Origin: Atrina japonica
Lineage: Eukaryota; Mollusca; Bivalvia; Pterioida; Pinnidae
DNA length: 64,000 nucleotides
Direction of reading: 5' to 3'
Assembly: GCA_030159075.1 (NCBI GenBank)
Contig: BROG01000110.1
Span: forward strand, 842,501 to 906,500
The notes under the pieces are model-generated. The model did no database searches and was not told the origin of the DNA. It saw only the letters and a program-made list of their open reading frames with translations. The first letter of the stretch is position 1. Each line of letters begins with the position of its first letter. The position numbers and the translations under genes are program-made. This document shows, in pieces, positions 11,131 through 22,215 of the stretch.

Positions 11131-11242
11131 ATGAATCACGTGACCGCATTATCATCTCATTTGATCCCTCAGTCTCCCAACTGGTCGAAGAAATTACAGT
11201 CAAACTTCACCTTACAGGTAAGTCTCGTTTAACTTTATAATT
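11131..11242 (+). repeat. DIRS right inverted terminal repeat with extension
   Basis: Bases 11131-11195 are the inverted counterpart of 6364-6429: ATGAATCACGTGACCGC through GAAGAAATT, with a divergent middle block. The repeat extends about 43 bases further to the crossover AATT at 11239-11242. This extension contains TTACAGGTAAGT (11211-11222). With the ICR it forms a near-perfect palindrome with 81-bp arms (10987-11067 and 11158-11238) around a 90-bp spacer. The two mirrored open frames seen here on opposite strands are by-products of that palindrome. Confidence 0.92.
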
Positions 11243-12010
11243 ATAGGTCAAAGATCAAACGTCTTATAGGTCAAAAGGCCAAAGAGAGTGAAACTATTTT
11301 GTTGCAGATATTTTGTAACTAGATGATGGGTTTTACTACAATAGATTTTAAAGATGTACTTCTGATGTAGAAGTTCAATACAAGGTCAATTATCAGTACA
11401 AAAGACATGTATGGTTTCAAATTTTATTTTATATAGTCATAGATTTAACTATTTCAAATAGAGCATTTGCTACCTCATTAAAAAAAAGGCATGGAATGTG
11501 GGTCTTTTACAGTGATTCTTGTCAAAACTAATTTAGCTAATATTGAAAAACAATAACTACCACCATTAGCCAAACATAAAGTATACCATATATATATTTG
11601 GTGCACATTAATCGTATGTGAAATGCAGCCTGAATGACAGGGTATCAACAATGTTACCATTGTGAAAAGGTCTCCAGAATGTCAATATATCATTTATATC
11701 AAAGATTAACTTCATTGAACCAGATATATTATCAATAAAGAAACATGTATAAAAAGTCTTTTTGGAAATGCCAATTGCAGGATTTAAATATAGGAAGTTT
11801 GTTAAAAAATTATCTATGAGAGGTTTGTTCATGGAATGAGGTATTTTTTTGCAGCAGCGGGTCAGGCATTAGTGAGGATTTTTCTATATCATACCTCTTC
11901 ATAATTTCTTGTTATTCTATAAGTCAATAAGTACCAAGTATTTTCATCTGACTCCTTATCCCTAGGGTGATATTGTTTAGCACAGTGATAAAATATCACA
12001 TGTATAGAAA
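11243..12010. other. non-coding DNA
   Basis: No gene or element is recognised between the DIRS element and the MITE fragment at 12011. Confidence 0.5.
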
Positions 12011-12060
12011 TACAGTAAAACCTGCTTTAGCGACCACCTATAGGTAGCCACCTAGAGCTA
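12011..12060 (+). mobile_element. fragment of TACAGT-ended Tc1/mariner-like MITE
   Basis: TACAGTAAAACCTGCTTTAG followed by CGACCACCT matches the left ends at 22872 and 60275. The other end is missing. Confidence 0.6.
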
Positions 12061-12082
12061 AATCAAGACTGAAGAGGTGTAT

Positions 12083-12759
12083 TTAAAGACATAGTATCTA
12101 CGAAAATGGTTATTTTTTTTAGTCGGCAATTTTGCGGAAATATCGAAGATATGACTGAATAATGATCTTCCACGTCGACACTTTTTTGTATAATTAGCGT
12201 AATTAACGGATAAATGCTGATTTGTTGTCGTCGTCTGTAAGAATCAAACTCATTAATTATGCACAGAAACAATCTCAGAAGCACACGCAATGACCTAGAT
12301 CGTATCGATATCAATCAATGGATGCTGAGGTAAGCACGTGTTGATTTATTTACAATTCGATATTTATACATAATTGTATCGTTTACATTAACGGTTTGCA
12401 TGAAATTAACTTATTTTTATCATTTAATCCTGTTGTGGCTGAATCTGTCAATTTAACAGGTCGGCCACGATTTGTTTTTGCTTTGGACGCCATGCTTTTC
12501 ACTATCAACAATGGAAATGCGCATGCGCAAATACAGGTCACGCTAAGGTTATATGAATATGGGCGGGCTTGCAAACGAATTTTTGTCGTACCGACAAAAA
12601 ATTAAAAAAAAACGTGGAAAGTTGTGAAATACAATAAAACTATACTTCTATGTGTTTTAATTCAACAATTTTTCGTTTTTTATCTCCAAATATTAACATA
12701 TTTGACTCAAACAATTGAGATTGAAATATTTGAGGAAATCGTAGATACTATGTCTTTAA
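12083..12759. mobile_element. 677-bp non-autonomous element with 21-bp inverted ends at TTAA
   Basis: The left end TTAAAGACATAGTATCTACG and the right end CGTAGATACTATGTCTTTAA are exact inverted repeats, and both finish in TTAA. An 8-bp direct repeat GAAGAGGT lies just outside each side (12071-12078 and 12767-12774). Target duplication could therefore be TTAA (piggyBac/Kolobok-like) or 8 bp (hAT-like); the sequence alone does not decide. The interior holds the palindrome GCGCATGCGC at about 12518 and only short overlapping frames on both strands (12383-12605), not convincing as a gene. Confidence 0.7.
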
Positions 12760-13941
12760 GTTTTTTGAAGAGGTTATAATCCCTTGGGTCAGATCTGGAC
12801 TGTGGTGTGCATAATGAAACAGTTCAAACATTTAAAAATTTCTAGGGCTAAACATGGACTCTAGAAATGGTAATTACTTTTATATAGTCGCTTGGATTTG
12901 TGTTCATCAATAGCAGTTTATACAAGTTGTTCATAAAAACTTGTATTTATCATAATTTAAAACTTGAATTATTGTCATTGCTTGGTGTCTCACACAGAAA
13001 TATGCTGTGGCTAGATTAACACTTTTACCCATAAAACCTGTGAACAGAAAGTCCCGGGTTTGATTCTGGGTCATGCCAAAGATTTTTTGAAACTGCATTG
13101 ACATCAGTCCATAGTAAAAATTTATGGTACTTCACTTAAAGCTGGTGACATCTTAATATAAGTGATAAGATCTAAAACAATCGACAAACGAAAAAACCCA
13201 GAAAAACCATGAATGCTTTTTAAAATCAAAGAAATAGGCAGGTCCAAATATGCGTGTAGGGATGTTGAGTTAATAATAAATTGCACATAGCAATGGCTGT
13301 TTATATGTGTTTACAGTGTTGCTATGTTCATGATATTAAGACTTCTTTATATAAGTTTTATCATAGCATTCTATTTTAAGATACTCTTGACGACAATGTC
13401 AAAATGCTTGTGCCAAATAGAAAAGAGAAGTAAAAAAGGAAAAAAATCAACACTTGGGCTTGTCATATAGTAAGTTATATCTACTTGCACACCCACTTGC
13501 AGTTTATATTGTTGTCTGTTACACTGTACAGCCGAAATGTTTATACAGATCTATAAGTGAATATTTCATGATTTATAGGCATATAATAAGTCAGTCAGAT
13601 TATTGTGGTTATAAGCAAAGTTTGGGACAAGACACACAACTGAACCAGTGATAGAAACTGACACTTGATTTGCATGCACTAGTAATGAGACATCAGTATG
13701 ACCCTTAATTCACCAGATCGTGATGTGACAATATTTCAGGTCAGTCATTTATTTGCCAAGAAAATTTTATTGTGTGAGTGTTTTGTCCATTTCAAAACGT
13801 TCTTTGTGACAGATGGAATTAGCAATAATATATGTTTGAAGAAAGAAAGTTTTATGGAGGCAGTTGATTTTAGAAGGTCTCTCATATACAGGAAAGAAAT
13901 ATTTTATCAGAATTTATTTCTGAAGGTAATCCTGCAATACA
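12760..13941. other. non-coding DNA with an eroded tRNA-like remnant
   Basis: At 12995-13085 a GTGGCTAGATTAAC block and CCCGGGTTTGATTCTGGGTC resemble the A and B boxes of a tRNA-derived repeat, too eroded to classify. Nothing else is recognised. Confidence 0.4.
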
Positions 13942-14052
13942 TGGTGGAGCCTCAGTGGCCAAGTTGTTAGAGCATTATGCTTTGAACCATGAATTATCTT
14001 ACTTCTGGTTGGTGCAGGTTCAAGTTCTGCTGGAACCTAAGCTGATTTTATT
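13942..14052 (+). repeat. SINE family 2, 5' (tRNA-like) part
   Basis: GTGGCCAAGTTGTTAGAGCA (A box) and TGCAGGTTCAAGTTCTGC (B box) match the head of the copy at 23957-24197 (reverse) and 50733-50910, followed by GGAACCTAAGCTGATTTT. The copy is truncated after this, about 25 bp before the hAT relic. Confidence 0.75.
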
Positions 14053-14077
14053 TCCATTTTTTTTCTACTTGTACTTG

Positions 14078-14894
14078 CAGAGGTGTTTACCATCCCGGAT
14101 TTTCCGTATTTATTCCGGATTTGAGTCCTAAAATACGCATTACGGATTCACTTTCCGAAATTACGCTTTTCCGATATTGTGCCAAAAATTATTTTTTCCC
14201 TAGGTTATTGAAGCGCTTGGGATAATTCATATTTATTTGGTGTATTCAAACACCAGTTTGATTATGATTTCCGTTATTCGGAGTCTCTCTGGACTTACCT
14301 TTACATGAGTCCTCCGAAAGATGTCTGCTAAAAGAAAAAGCAGAAGACGCTTCTGATGTTGAACGTGTTCTGGTCGAGACGACGCCACCCAAAAGAAAAA
14401 AGGTTTTGCAAAGATTTTAAAACTAGCTATCACGAACTGTGGCCTTTCCTTACAAAATCTCAACGTGGGGACTACTACGTAAGGTGCACAATTTGTGCAT
14501 CGGATTTTTCATGTGCACATGCCGGGAAAAAACGACTGCTCGAGGCACGTTGAATCAAAAACCCATAAGGACCTGTCGCGTTTACAGAATTCAAACAGGT
14601 CCATGTCTGTTTTTAAATGAGTTTTTTGCTCTTTGGTTGAGATTTTTTACTGTTAACTTGTGAAGACATTACAATTAACACATGTTTATTTTTATTTGTT
14701 CAATAAAATTTGTTTTTGAGCTGTCTTGTAACTGTTAGATGCTGACTTGACACACAGTTCTGGATGTTTCATGTATGAAATTAGGTCTGTGTCGAAATAT
14801 ATGTTCAAAATTTGAGATAACTGACAGATGGCCAAAATTACTGAAAAAAATCATCATGATTACTGAAAGTGTCAAAAAGGGGTAAACACCTCTG
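14078..14894 (+). mobile_element. internally deleted hAT-type transposon
   Basis: Ends CAGAGGTGTTTACC and GGTAAACACCTCTG are perfect 14-bp inverted repeats of hAT style. They are flanked by the direct repeat TACTTG (14072-14077 and 14895-14900), a 6-bp target duplication as in some hAT subgroups. Only the first part of a transposase remains inside (see 14300-14619). The region 14250-14290 (AGTTTGATTATGATTTCCG) resembles 17060-17090, a diverged relative. Confidence 0.85.
14300..14619 (+). pseudogene. hAT transposase N-terminus remnant with BED-type zinc finger
   Basis: Frame 14356-14553 contains YHELWPFLTKSQRGDYYVRCTICASDFSC. After a one-base slip in an A run at about 14525-14531 the reading continues in another frame as NDCSRHVESKTHKDLSRLQN to a stop near 14619. 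Together these give C-x2-C and H-x4-H spacing, a BED/C2H2-like finger at the N terminus of many animal hAT transposases. A Lys/Arg-rich stretch near 14385-14400 precedes it. The catalytic and hAT dimerisation parts are absent. The frameshift and missing core make it a pseudogene. The start codon is uncertain (candidate ATGs at 14308 and 14322). Confidence 0.75.
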
Positions 14895-14900
14895 TACTTG

Positions 14901-15402
14901 ACGTACAATAACATAAAAGCCATACACAGACATGGAATATCTTATATTCTATATACTTTAGGAAAATAAGGTCAGGTACAGTGTGATATTCATATACAAA
15001 TAGTAAGATTTAGTTAACCAATAGGGAACTTTTGAGTTAGCCCGGATTAATGTTTTGGTAATATGTAGATAGTCCCGGTAGCAGAAATGGTAAAATGCCC
15101 TGCTAGTGTTCGGAAAGTTCTGGGTTCGATTCCTGGTCTTTATGCACATTTTCCCCAGCCTGCTACATTTCATTAATTTGGCGGTCAACTAAATAACCCA
15201 CTGTGGTGGTATGTTTTAAGAGTCTCTTAGATTTCTTTACACAAAATAAAATTAATGCACTCAAACATAAGGATATTTCCATAAACGTTACAGGTAAATA
15301 TGAAAATTGGAAGAACATATGAGGAACAAAATCAAAATGGCGCGTATAAATGCAAGATCATAACAGTGATCCGGTCTAACTGGAAAGTTCCCTATTGCAA
15401 GT
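14901..15402. repeat. non-coding DNA with a tRNA-like repeat remnant at 15061-15150
   Basis: TAGCAGAAATGG (A-box-like) and TCTGGGTTCGATTCCTGG (B box, with a T-arm that can pair) lie about 35 bp apart. The acceptor stem does not pair, so this is a tRNA-derived repeat head, not a tRNA gene. The rest of the interval is unremarkable. Confidence 0.5.
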
Positions 15403-15566
15403 AAAAAAGTGCAAAACTGGGTTTCTCACGCAATTTTCACAAAATATATAGGAATTGAAGAATTTTTATGCCTGTGTACAACTTGTTTTCTTATTGTATA
15501 TCAATCTAAGTAGTAAAAAAGGAAAAGAAATATTTTTTAAAAAAAACCGCAGCTAATGCCCCTTTA
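15403..15566 (+). repeat. dispersed repeat, copy 2
   Basis: Direct-strand partner of 4868-5010 (see there). This copy starts near AGTGCAAAACTGGG and ends CAGCTAATGCCCCTTT. Confidence 0.65.
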
Positions 15567-16424
15567 AATTATGAATCAATACATGGTACTTTTATGTCAG
15601 GTGGTCTTTTAAGATAGGTTCCAAAGCTCTGGGGAGTAGAAGAGAAAGATAGATGTTGTTTGTACTTCTACTTTTGCCTTGTCTGGACCATTTCTTCACC
15701 ACTTCCTCATCTAGGCATACCATTTTTTGGTGCAGATATCGGACTGACGGAGTGCCATGTAGAAGGATTGTTCAAACAACCCTTATTTTCAGAGTTATTG
15801 GTATTTGGTTATCTGTGCCTCTTATTCATGCCATTTGATTTCACAAAAGTCATACTTGGGGTCTTTAATTCTTGGAATTTGCCTTGTTCTCATACTTCTT
15901 TTTTATTTCTTTCACAGAGTTAAAGAGAAACTAGTGGCATAAATTAAAAATGCTTGTATTCTATTGGCTATGAGACATTGAACTTTGATTCAAATATTTG
16001 TACACATACCAGTGTAGTTTAGCAAATGTGTAACTACTTTTATTTTCCATTGAATAAAGATTGATCTGTTATAAAAGAAAAAAGGAACTTATGGGATGGT
16101 TAAAAGACATTACAAATATCCTAGGAGTTAATATCCTGATTTAAAAAAAAAACCTCGTAGATAACCCACATTTTTTCAGTACCTGTTTACTTGTACAAGG
16201 TGACACAATTTACCAATGACTGAAACAATCCTGTTGTGTTATTTTTCAGGATAATGTTCTCTCTAGTACAAAATGTATTTTCGTTACCTGGGAAATTTGG
16301 CTTTGTGATATATTTTTTGTTTTGTTTAAATTTATTGATTTCAGATTCTGACAAATTGGGAATTCCTAAAATAGACATATTCTTATCCAAGGACCCGATT
16401 TTAATGATGTCAGTAACATTTTTT
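15567..16424. other. non-coding DNA
   Basis: Overlapping short frames at 15653-15923 have no recognisable protein character. No element is recognised. Confidence 0.45.
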
Positions 16425-16526
16425 GGTAACAGGCGAAACTGTCAAAGTAGCAGGAGAATTTCTGTCTTTTTGTATAGAAGTCTATTCAATTTTGTCAAAA
16501 GTAGGGAGTTAAATTCGCCTGTTACC
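16425..16526. mobile_element. 102-bp MITE with 13-bp inverted repeats
   Basis: Starts GGTAACAGGCGAA and ends TTCGCCTGTTACC, exact inverted repeats. The interior has no ORF. The target duplication is not clear. Confidence 0.75.
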
Positions 16527-16954
16527 ACCTTCTAATGACATCCCTGAATTTGTAAATATTTGTCAAGTCATTTATCCTGTCCATGTACTTACATGTAGGA
16601 CTGTTAAAAATGCATGTACTTGCAGTTCATGAAAATGTTGTGATGTACCTGAATGTTACAAAAATGGTTAACGTTTTATATATAATTTTTGTTGGATTTA
16701 AAGTGAAATGGGGATGTTACTTTTGATAGGAAAATGGAAGTGATTATATCTCTTATGTTTTCGACTGATATGAGATATGTTATTTGATTGATATTAGATA
16801 TATTATTATGTACTTGTGTATATTATATATTTTGTAGTACTTGAGGCTACAGATCATGGTGTTTCAGATCTGTCAACAATGAATAAATGCATAATGATGA
16901 GACATGATCTTTAGTTACTCCATGTGAAATCAGTAATTTGATCTAAAATTATAC

Positions 16955-17120
16955 TTATAGAGATGCTAGTCTTCCAGATTTTTCCGGAATTCTGGATTTT
17001 TAATTCCCATCCCCATACATTCTGGATTTGATTACAGTTCTGTTATTTAGTATAACCAAAATCCAGAGTTTGATTACTATTCCGTTATTTAGTCAACCCA
17101 ATTTCTGTGGTTCTTTTCTG
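16955..17120 (+). repeat. diverged relative of the hAT 5' region
   Basis: TTCCGGAATTCTGGAT and CCAGAGTTTGATTACTATTCCG resemble 14090-14290 of the hAT relic. A roughly 45-bp segment (TTTGATTAC...GTTATTTAG...AACC) is present twice here. Confidence 0.4.
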
Positions 17121-20100
17121 TAATTAGGCAGACCTCTGAGATAAATTAACGGTTCATTTGACGACTTTTGCTATCTGTTTTTTCATTCGTTAATTGTGAC
17201 CAACTTGACTAATCAGCATCGATGTTGCTTTGACTCGTTGCTAAAGCAAGATTGACATTTTAAAACATATGGCATGCATGATGTCAGAGTGAAATTTGAA
17301 AATCTAACATGAGTGTTTTAGATCGATCCGCTGATATCAAAATGATTGACCAAGGCCAGGGATTAAGAACAAGTTGCTGGAGGAAATGGACGGCATGGGT
17401 ATCTTTATGACATGTCAGATTATGTCCATAAATTTGATGTAAAGGAGCAGTTTTTTTGTATTTTGACTTGTGTGCAATGATCAAATCATTTTATATGTAC
17501 ACCTTTTCCCTAAGCAGAACAAGCCTTCAATTATACATCACATAGTGGTTGGTTTTCACCTTGCTTCAAATATGAAATTTATATTGGAAAAAAGCACAAA
17601 ACAGTCATTATTGTCTAAGTCCTTTACCGTAGTCAAACGGAGCATCTTTACTTTCAGAGCTTCCAGGGGCCTAGGTGGCCCCCAGACCCCCAGACCCCTG
17701 GCCCATATTGGCTTAGTTAGTATTTTCATGAATTTTTCCAGTAAGCCACACAAAATTACCTTTATTTACACATACTTGTGTTTATAAACAAGAGTAGTTA
17801 GTGGTCAAAATTCAAAAAGTCTGATAAGAGATTTAAATGTGATTGGCTGCATATAAATATATCTGCCAAAACATGATCAATCTTAGATATAAAACTTAGT
17901 ACAAATATCAGAAGATTACTGCAGGGTCAAGAAAATTTTATCTTTGAGCTTCTTAGTACCTTACCTGTTTGTCTTTGTAAAGAGTATGGATAAGATAACT
18001 GATACATGTATCAGTACTGAAGAATAAGCTTAAAGGTTTTATGTCAATTAGAGAGAGATCAATGCCATATACTAACAATATGACTTAGTAATCCTGGCTT
18101 TGGGTTTGAAATTAACTTGATAGTAACTCACCATACTGCATGTTAATCAGACGCCATCTAGACAAAAAAAGGTAAAAAGTCATTGTGGTGTTTAGATGGC
18201 CATTATGATACTTATATTGAATGTGTGTAGGTATATTTTTACACTGAAAGGAAATTAGCTGCAAGTCAAACAGTACCTTTCCATGAACTTTGTAACGCTT
18301 TGTGTTGTATTGAGTAAACAAGGATTTCCTTGTCCTTAATCCGCTTTGTGTGAATATTTTGCACGCGTTTTATCGACTTCTCTACTAAAGACCAATAATT
18401 TTGTTGAAACTTATTTAATGTTGATTTTACCCATTATAACTTATACCTAAAGATATTATATTTTCCACCCAAGAAAAAAAAACCATTTAGAGCTATGTTG
18501 ACAATTTAAAACTTTACCTGCATGTGCTTGAAATGTATTTTATGACAGTTAATAAACATGTCTCTTTTTGGTACTGATGTCAGTATTCAGTATGAGGGAG
18601 AGATTATCATGAAAGAACCTGGTTTAAAAAAAAAAAAAAAAGCACCTCACAGCTAAGCTGATGACAGTTATACCATCTTTCTAATGTCCCTGCTCAGTCT
18701 TAGAATTGAACTCAATTCACATTGGTGATTAGTGAGAGCTCTAAATACTCTACTACCTTGACACACCTTAATGACTATTTTTTAGAATCAATATTCATTT
18801 TATGTTCTCACCTCACCAGATGATACATCTTGAATCATAACCTGAAAATCAATCAAGGTAATGGTAGTTTATTTTAGAATTTGCACTTTTGGTGAATGCA
18901 AGATGAACAAAACCTATTATGAATTGTTATATGAAATTGAAAGCCTGTATTATCTACGTGTATAAGAGATTTTACTAATTTTCTTACAGAAATAAATTTT
19001 GAAAGCCATAAAACTAGTTAAAGGACTGGTATGGTGCACAATTAAACTATCAGGTCCCAGGAAAGAGGCACTTAATATTGGATTTCACTTAAGTGCTTGT
19101 GTACATTCAATATTTTGATTGTGTACTAGAAAGAGATGTTGTACTGTCTTACCTGTTCAGGGGTCACCATGCATGACTTCACATCATTAGCATATGTCAG
19201 ATGTGTAAAGGAAAATGTACATAAATATTGTGGCTGGGTCTCGTCATCTAACATACCTCTTTGTTACATGGTTTTATGTGCTTATTGTTTTTAAATTTAA
19301 GTAACCCAACATTTTTTTAATATTTGTGTACATTATATTTATAGTCATTAGCTAACATGGCCATATTTTTATGTTTCTTTAATATATGCAGTAAATGTTA
19401 TGCATGTTGTGAAGTGTTCTGCATTATAGTGTGAAACTGTAATTTAATCTCGACCGCAAAAATAATTTTTTGTGAAAGATGAGAGAGAATTAAATGAATA
19501 TCCGACTAATTTAACAGATTACCAGTAAACAAAAAAAACAAACAAACAAAAAACAAACAAAAACAAAAAATCCTACAAACTCTTGACATCATTTGATCCC
19601 GGTTGTTGTATAAATGAAACAAGTGTTAAAATCAGTAGAGAGAATAAAAACAAAATGTTAACTTCTTTATTGCAGTGAGGACATTTTTTCTAGTAACATT
19701 GAACTTCTATACCTGTCAGATTTCAGACATGTTTGTCTGTATGCCTGTCATTCAAGTTATCAAATATTTGTAAGGCAAGTTTGAAGTAAATTTGGTCTAG
19801 CATATCTGATAGACTAGAAATATTTGTCTGTATGTGTTTGTTAAAAAACAATTTAAGTTGTCATATCTGTAATCTGTTGACCATTCATTAAGTTAACTAA
19901 ATAATTTACGTCTTTGAACTTGAATGAAGTGATTGGCCACACATTAAGATTAAAACTATTTAGATGTGTTTTGGTTTATTATTTTATATACCACTGAATT
20001 ACGGAATATATACGGAACAAACTTCTGACAATATCTTTTTGTAAAAAATGTAAATGATAAGTATTTGTACATGTAATCCATACCATGTCCCCAAAATTAC

Positions 20101-20741
20101 AATACCTTCTAGTTGAATGTTTAAATAGACCATTTTGGTGTTTAGATGATAGTAAATCAATACATTACATGAACATACACATGTATGGGCTTTTTTCTTT
20201 TTCTTTTTTATTTAATTTGAATTACTGTTTGCTTTATTTAAAGACTCAAGATTAGCAGTGAGATTTACAGTAGGTAGACACATGATCCATACCAATAAGA
20301 GTTTTTGTAACAAGTATGGCTATATTTAATAATTGAACAGATATTTTTACATTTTTTGCGAAATACATAAACCAGTTTCTGGATTTGCTGAAACAAACAG
20401 AAGTAGGCTTAAATTAATTTTGACATAGAAGTATTTGATGTATTTCTAATTTATTTTTTACTGGTGTTAATTTGATATTTTTTTCATTAAACCATCTAAA
20501 ACATTTTATGAAACTGAAGAGAAATATTAGTGGAATAACAATGTTTGCATACAGTTATTTGAGTCAAGATAAATGTTTTCATGTGCTGAGGAAATGAGTG
20601 TTGAAATAAAGGCAGACATGAAAACACCATGAAAAAAATGATAAGATGAAAACTAAATGCATCAGATGACAGATTGACTAAGTAGTTAAAAAAAACAGTA
20701 TAAAATGATAAAGAATTTTATTTGTAGTTTCTGTTAAAAAA
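17121..20741. other. long non-coding stretch
   Basis: No gene is seen. It contains a G+C-rich CAGACCCCCAGACCCC patch at 17660-17700, a reverse tRNA-like remnant at about 18700-18760, an A16 run near 18627, and a CAAACAAA-rich tract at 19528-19570. Short open frames (for example 17470-17787) lack protein character. Confidence 0.5.
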
Positions 20742-20906
20742 TACAGTGAAATCTATCTTTGGAGACCACTATCATGAAAGACCACCTGTCTTCTGAGACC
20801 ACATTCTGAAAACTGCTTGTTTAAATAATCCTTTAATTTAAACCTCTTTTGACAGACCACATTCCAGTGGCAGATGGGGTGGTATCTCAAGATAGGTTCC
20901 ACTGTA
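20742..20906. mobile_element. TACAGTG-ended MITE (Tc1/mariner-like)
   Basis: Left TACAGTGAAATCTATCTT and right AAGATAGGTTCCACTGTA are inverted repeats ending in TA, the Tc1/mariner target duplication. The interior carries repeated GACCAC words (GGAGACCAC, AAAGACCACC, GAGACCAC, CAGACCAC). It is related in design to 22872, 54190 and 60275. Confidence 0.75.
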
Positions 20907-21833
20907 GTATTATTGTGTTCAGTTCATACACCTTAGATTTCATGCAAGTCTTTTTTTTCATGCAAATGATTTCTAAGAGAATAAAACTAGAAAACCTTAG
21001 AACAGGCATGCAATAATTTATAATACATCTGTAGCATATAGAACAGGTACACTGTATGAATAAATGCAGTCTTCTTGAATATGTTTAGAAAATCTTATAT
21101 TTTTGTGACCAGTGACCAAGATCTATGATATCTGAAGATGATAGTTGTAGCACAGAATTTGAAATTTGAAAATTTGAAATTTGTTTAAAGACATGTTGCA
21201 ATTACTCAGTCAGGGAATATGTGTATCTATTGATAACATGGAAGGCTTTTGGGATTGCCAATGAAGTGATTAAGATTTAGAAAATTTTAGATCAGAATAA
21301 AGTATGTTCCATACTCTTAAACATAACAAAATTGCACATGCATAACATGCAAATATATTTGTATACATATAATTTCCATGCAGAGCTGTTCAAAGTCAAT
21401 CAAAAGAGTCACATATCATAAATTAACATTCCAAGAGATTTCACGAGCAGCATTCATTTCACATGTAAATGAACTGAAAAGAGAACTTTGGTGTGAAATA
21501 GGTACAAGACAAAATGTCCTGATTAAGTACTAGAAGACCACCATGGTATCATGCCATCAAAGAGATAGTTAGAATTTGTCACACTTTACTATCAGTTTGA
21601 TAGTAACTTACTGTTAAATTTGTGGATAACTACACTGTGTGAACCTTCTTTACTTATTTATTTGATCTCTGTATATCAGAGTTGTTGAAATTGTGTTCAT
21701 TTGTTTTTGGAATCTTTAACTTTCATGTCTTAAATTAAGAACCGGTTAAAAAGTCCCATGACAGGTTGTTGATGCTGAAGATGATGGATATGCTCTGTAT
21801 ACAGTGAAATATCTATAAAGGTCAATAATTGCT
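20907..21833. other. non-coding DNA
   Basis: Mostly featureless. At 21765-21818, after an ACAG acceptor-like site, an 18-codon open frame of acidic character (VVDAEDDGYALYTVKYL) ends in TAA. It is too short to call a gene and is noted in the findings. Confidence 0.4.
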
Positions 21834-21890
21834 TTACCAGTTTACTTGTGGAAGGCTGGTGGTCGTGAACATCGCAACCAAGATTATGTG
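21834..21890 (+). repeat. fragment of SINE family 2 (middle part)
   Basis: CCAGTTTACTTGTGGAAGG followed by CTGGTGGT matches 34098-34124 at 24 of 25 bases and the corresponding minus-strand part of 23957-24197. Confidence 0.6.
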
Positions 21891-22074
21891 TTTCCATTGA
21901 AACCTGGTTGTGTTGCTAAAGCATATTGCAAATAAAATATTCAATACTGGTCTTAGTAGATAGTTGGTCTCTTTTGAAAGGTTTCATATAATTTGGTATA
22001 TACATTGTACATTGCAGTTGACAAAAAAATATTGTTGTTATTGTGGTAAAAAGCATTCACTGTATTTTATTCGT

Positions 22075-22215
22075 TCAAGGATTCTCTGTATATTTTTATT
22101 TAGGGATTCACTCTATAATTATTGATCTATTCAATGATTCACTGTATATATTTTTATTTTGCGTTACACTCTATATTTATTGATTTATTCAAGGATATCT
22201 CTGTATTTGTATAGA
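22075..22215. repeat. imperfect tandem repeat, about 58 bp x 2.5
   Basis: A unit built of CACTGTATATTTTTATTT, ACACTCTATA and TTATTGATYTATTCAA is repeated with substitutions across this interval. Confidence 0.6.

Larger units (their letters stand above)
6364..11242 (+). mobile_element. DIRS1-like tyrosine-recombinase retrotransposon, full length but decayed
   Basis: This is a 4.9-kb element with the complete DIRS layout. In order it has a left terminal repeat (6364-6429), a gag-like region, reverse transcriptase with RNase H and a methyltransferase-like region, a tyrosine recombinase, an internal complementary region (10945-11067) and a longer right terminal repeat (11131-11242). There is no poly(A) tail, LTR or aspartic protease/integrase core. 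DIRS elements integrate as circles through a tyrosine recombinase and make no target duplication. Accordingly, both ends share only AATT with the flanks (left TGAC|AATT, right AATT|ATAGG). All reading frames are interrupted, so this copy is not autonomous. It shows no nested insertions, which suggests a fairly young relic. Confidence 0.95.

Noticed and set aside
10985..11240. Two mirrored 72-codon ORFs on opposite strands
   Set aside because: They arise from the palindrome formed by the DIRS ICR and right terminal repeat and have no independent coding support.
15061..15150. tRNA gene
   Set aside because: A- and B-box-like words and a pairable T-arm are present, but there is no acceptor stem and no clean anticodon arm, so it is a tRNA-derived repeat remnant.
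21834..21936. Continuation of the VVDAEDDGYALYTVKYL frame past its stop
   Set aside because: The downstream open stretch overlaps a SINE family 2 fragment, so it is repeat sequence and not readthrough coding DNA.
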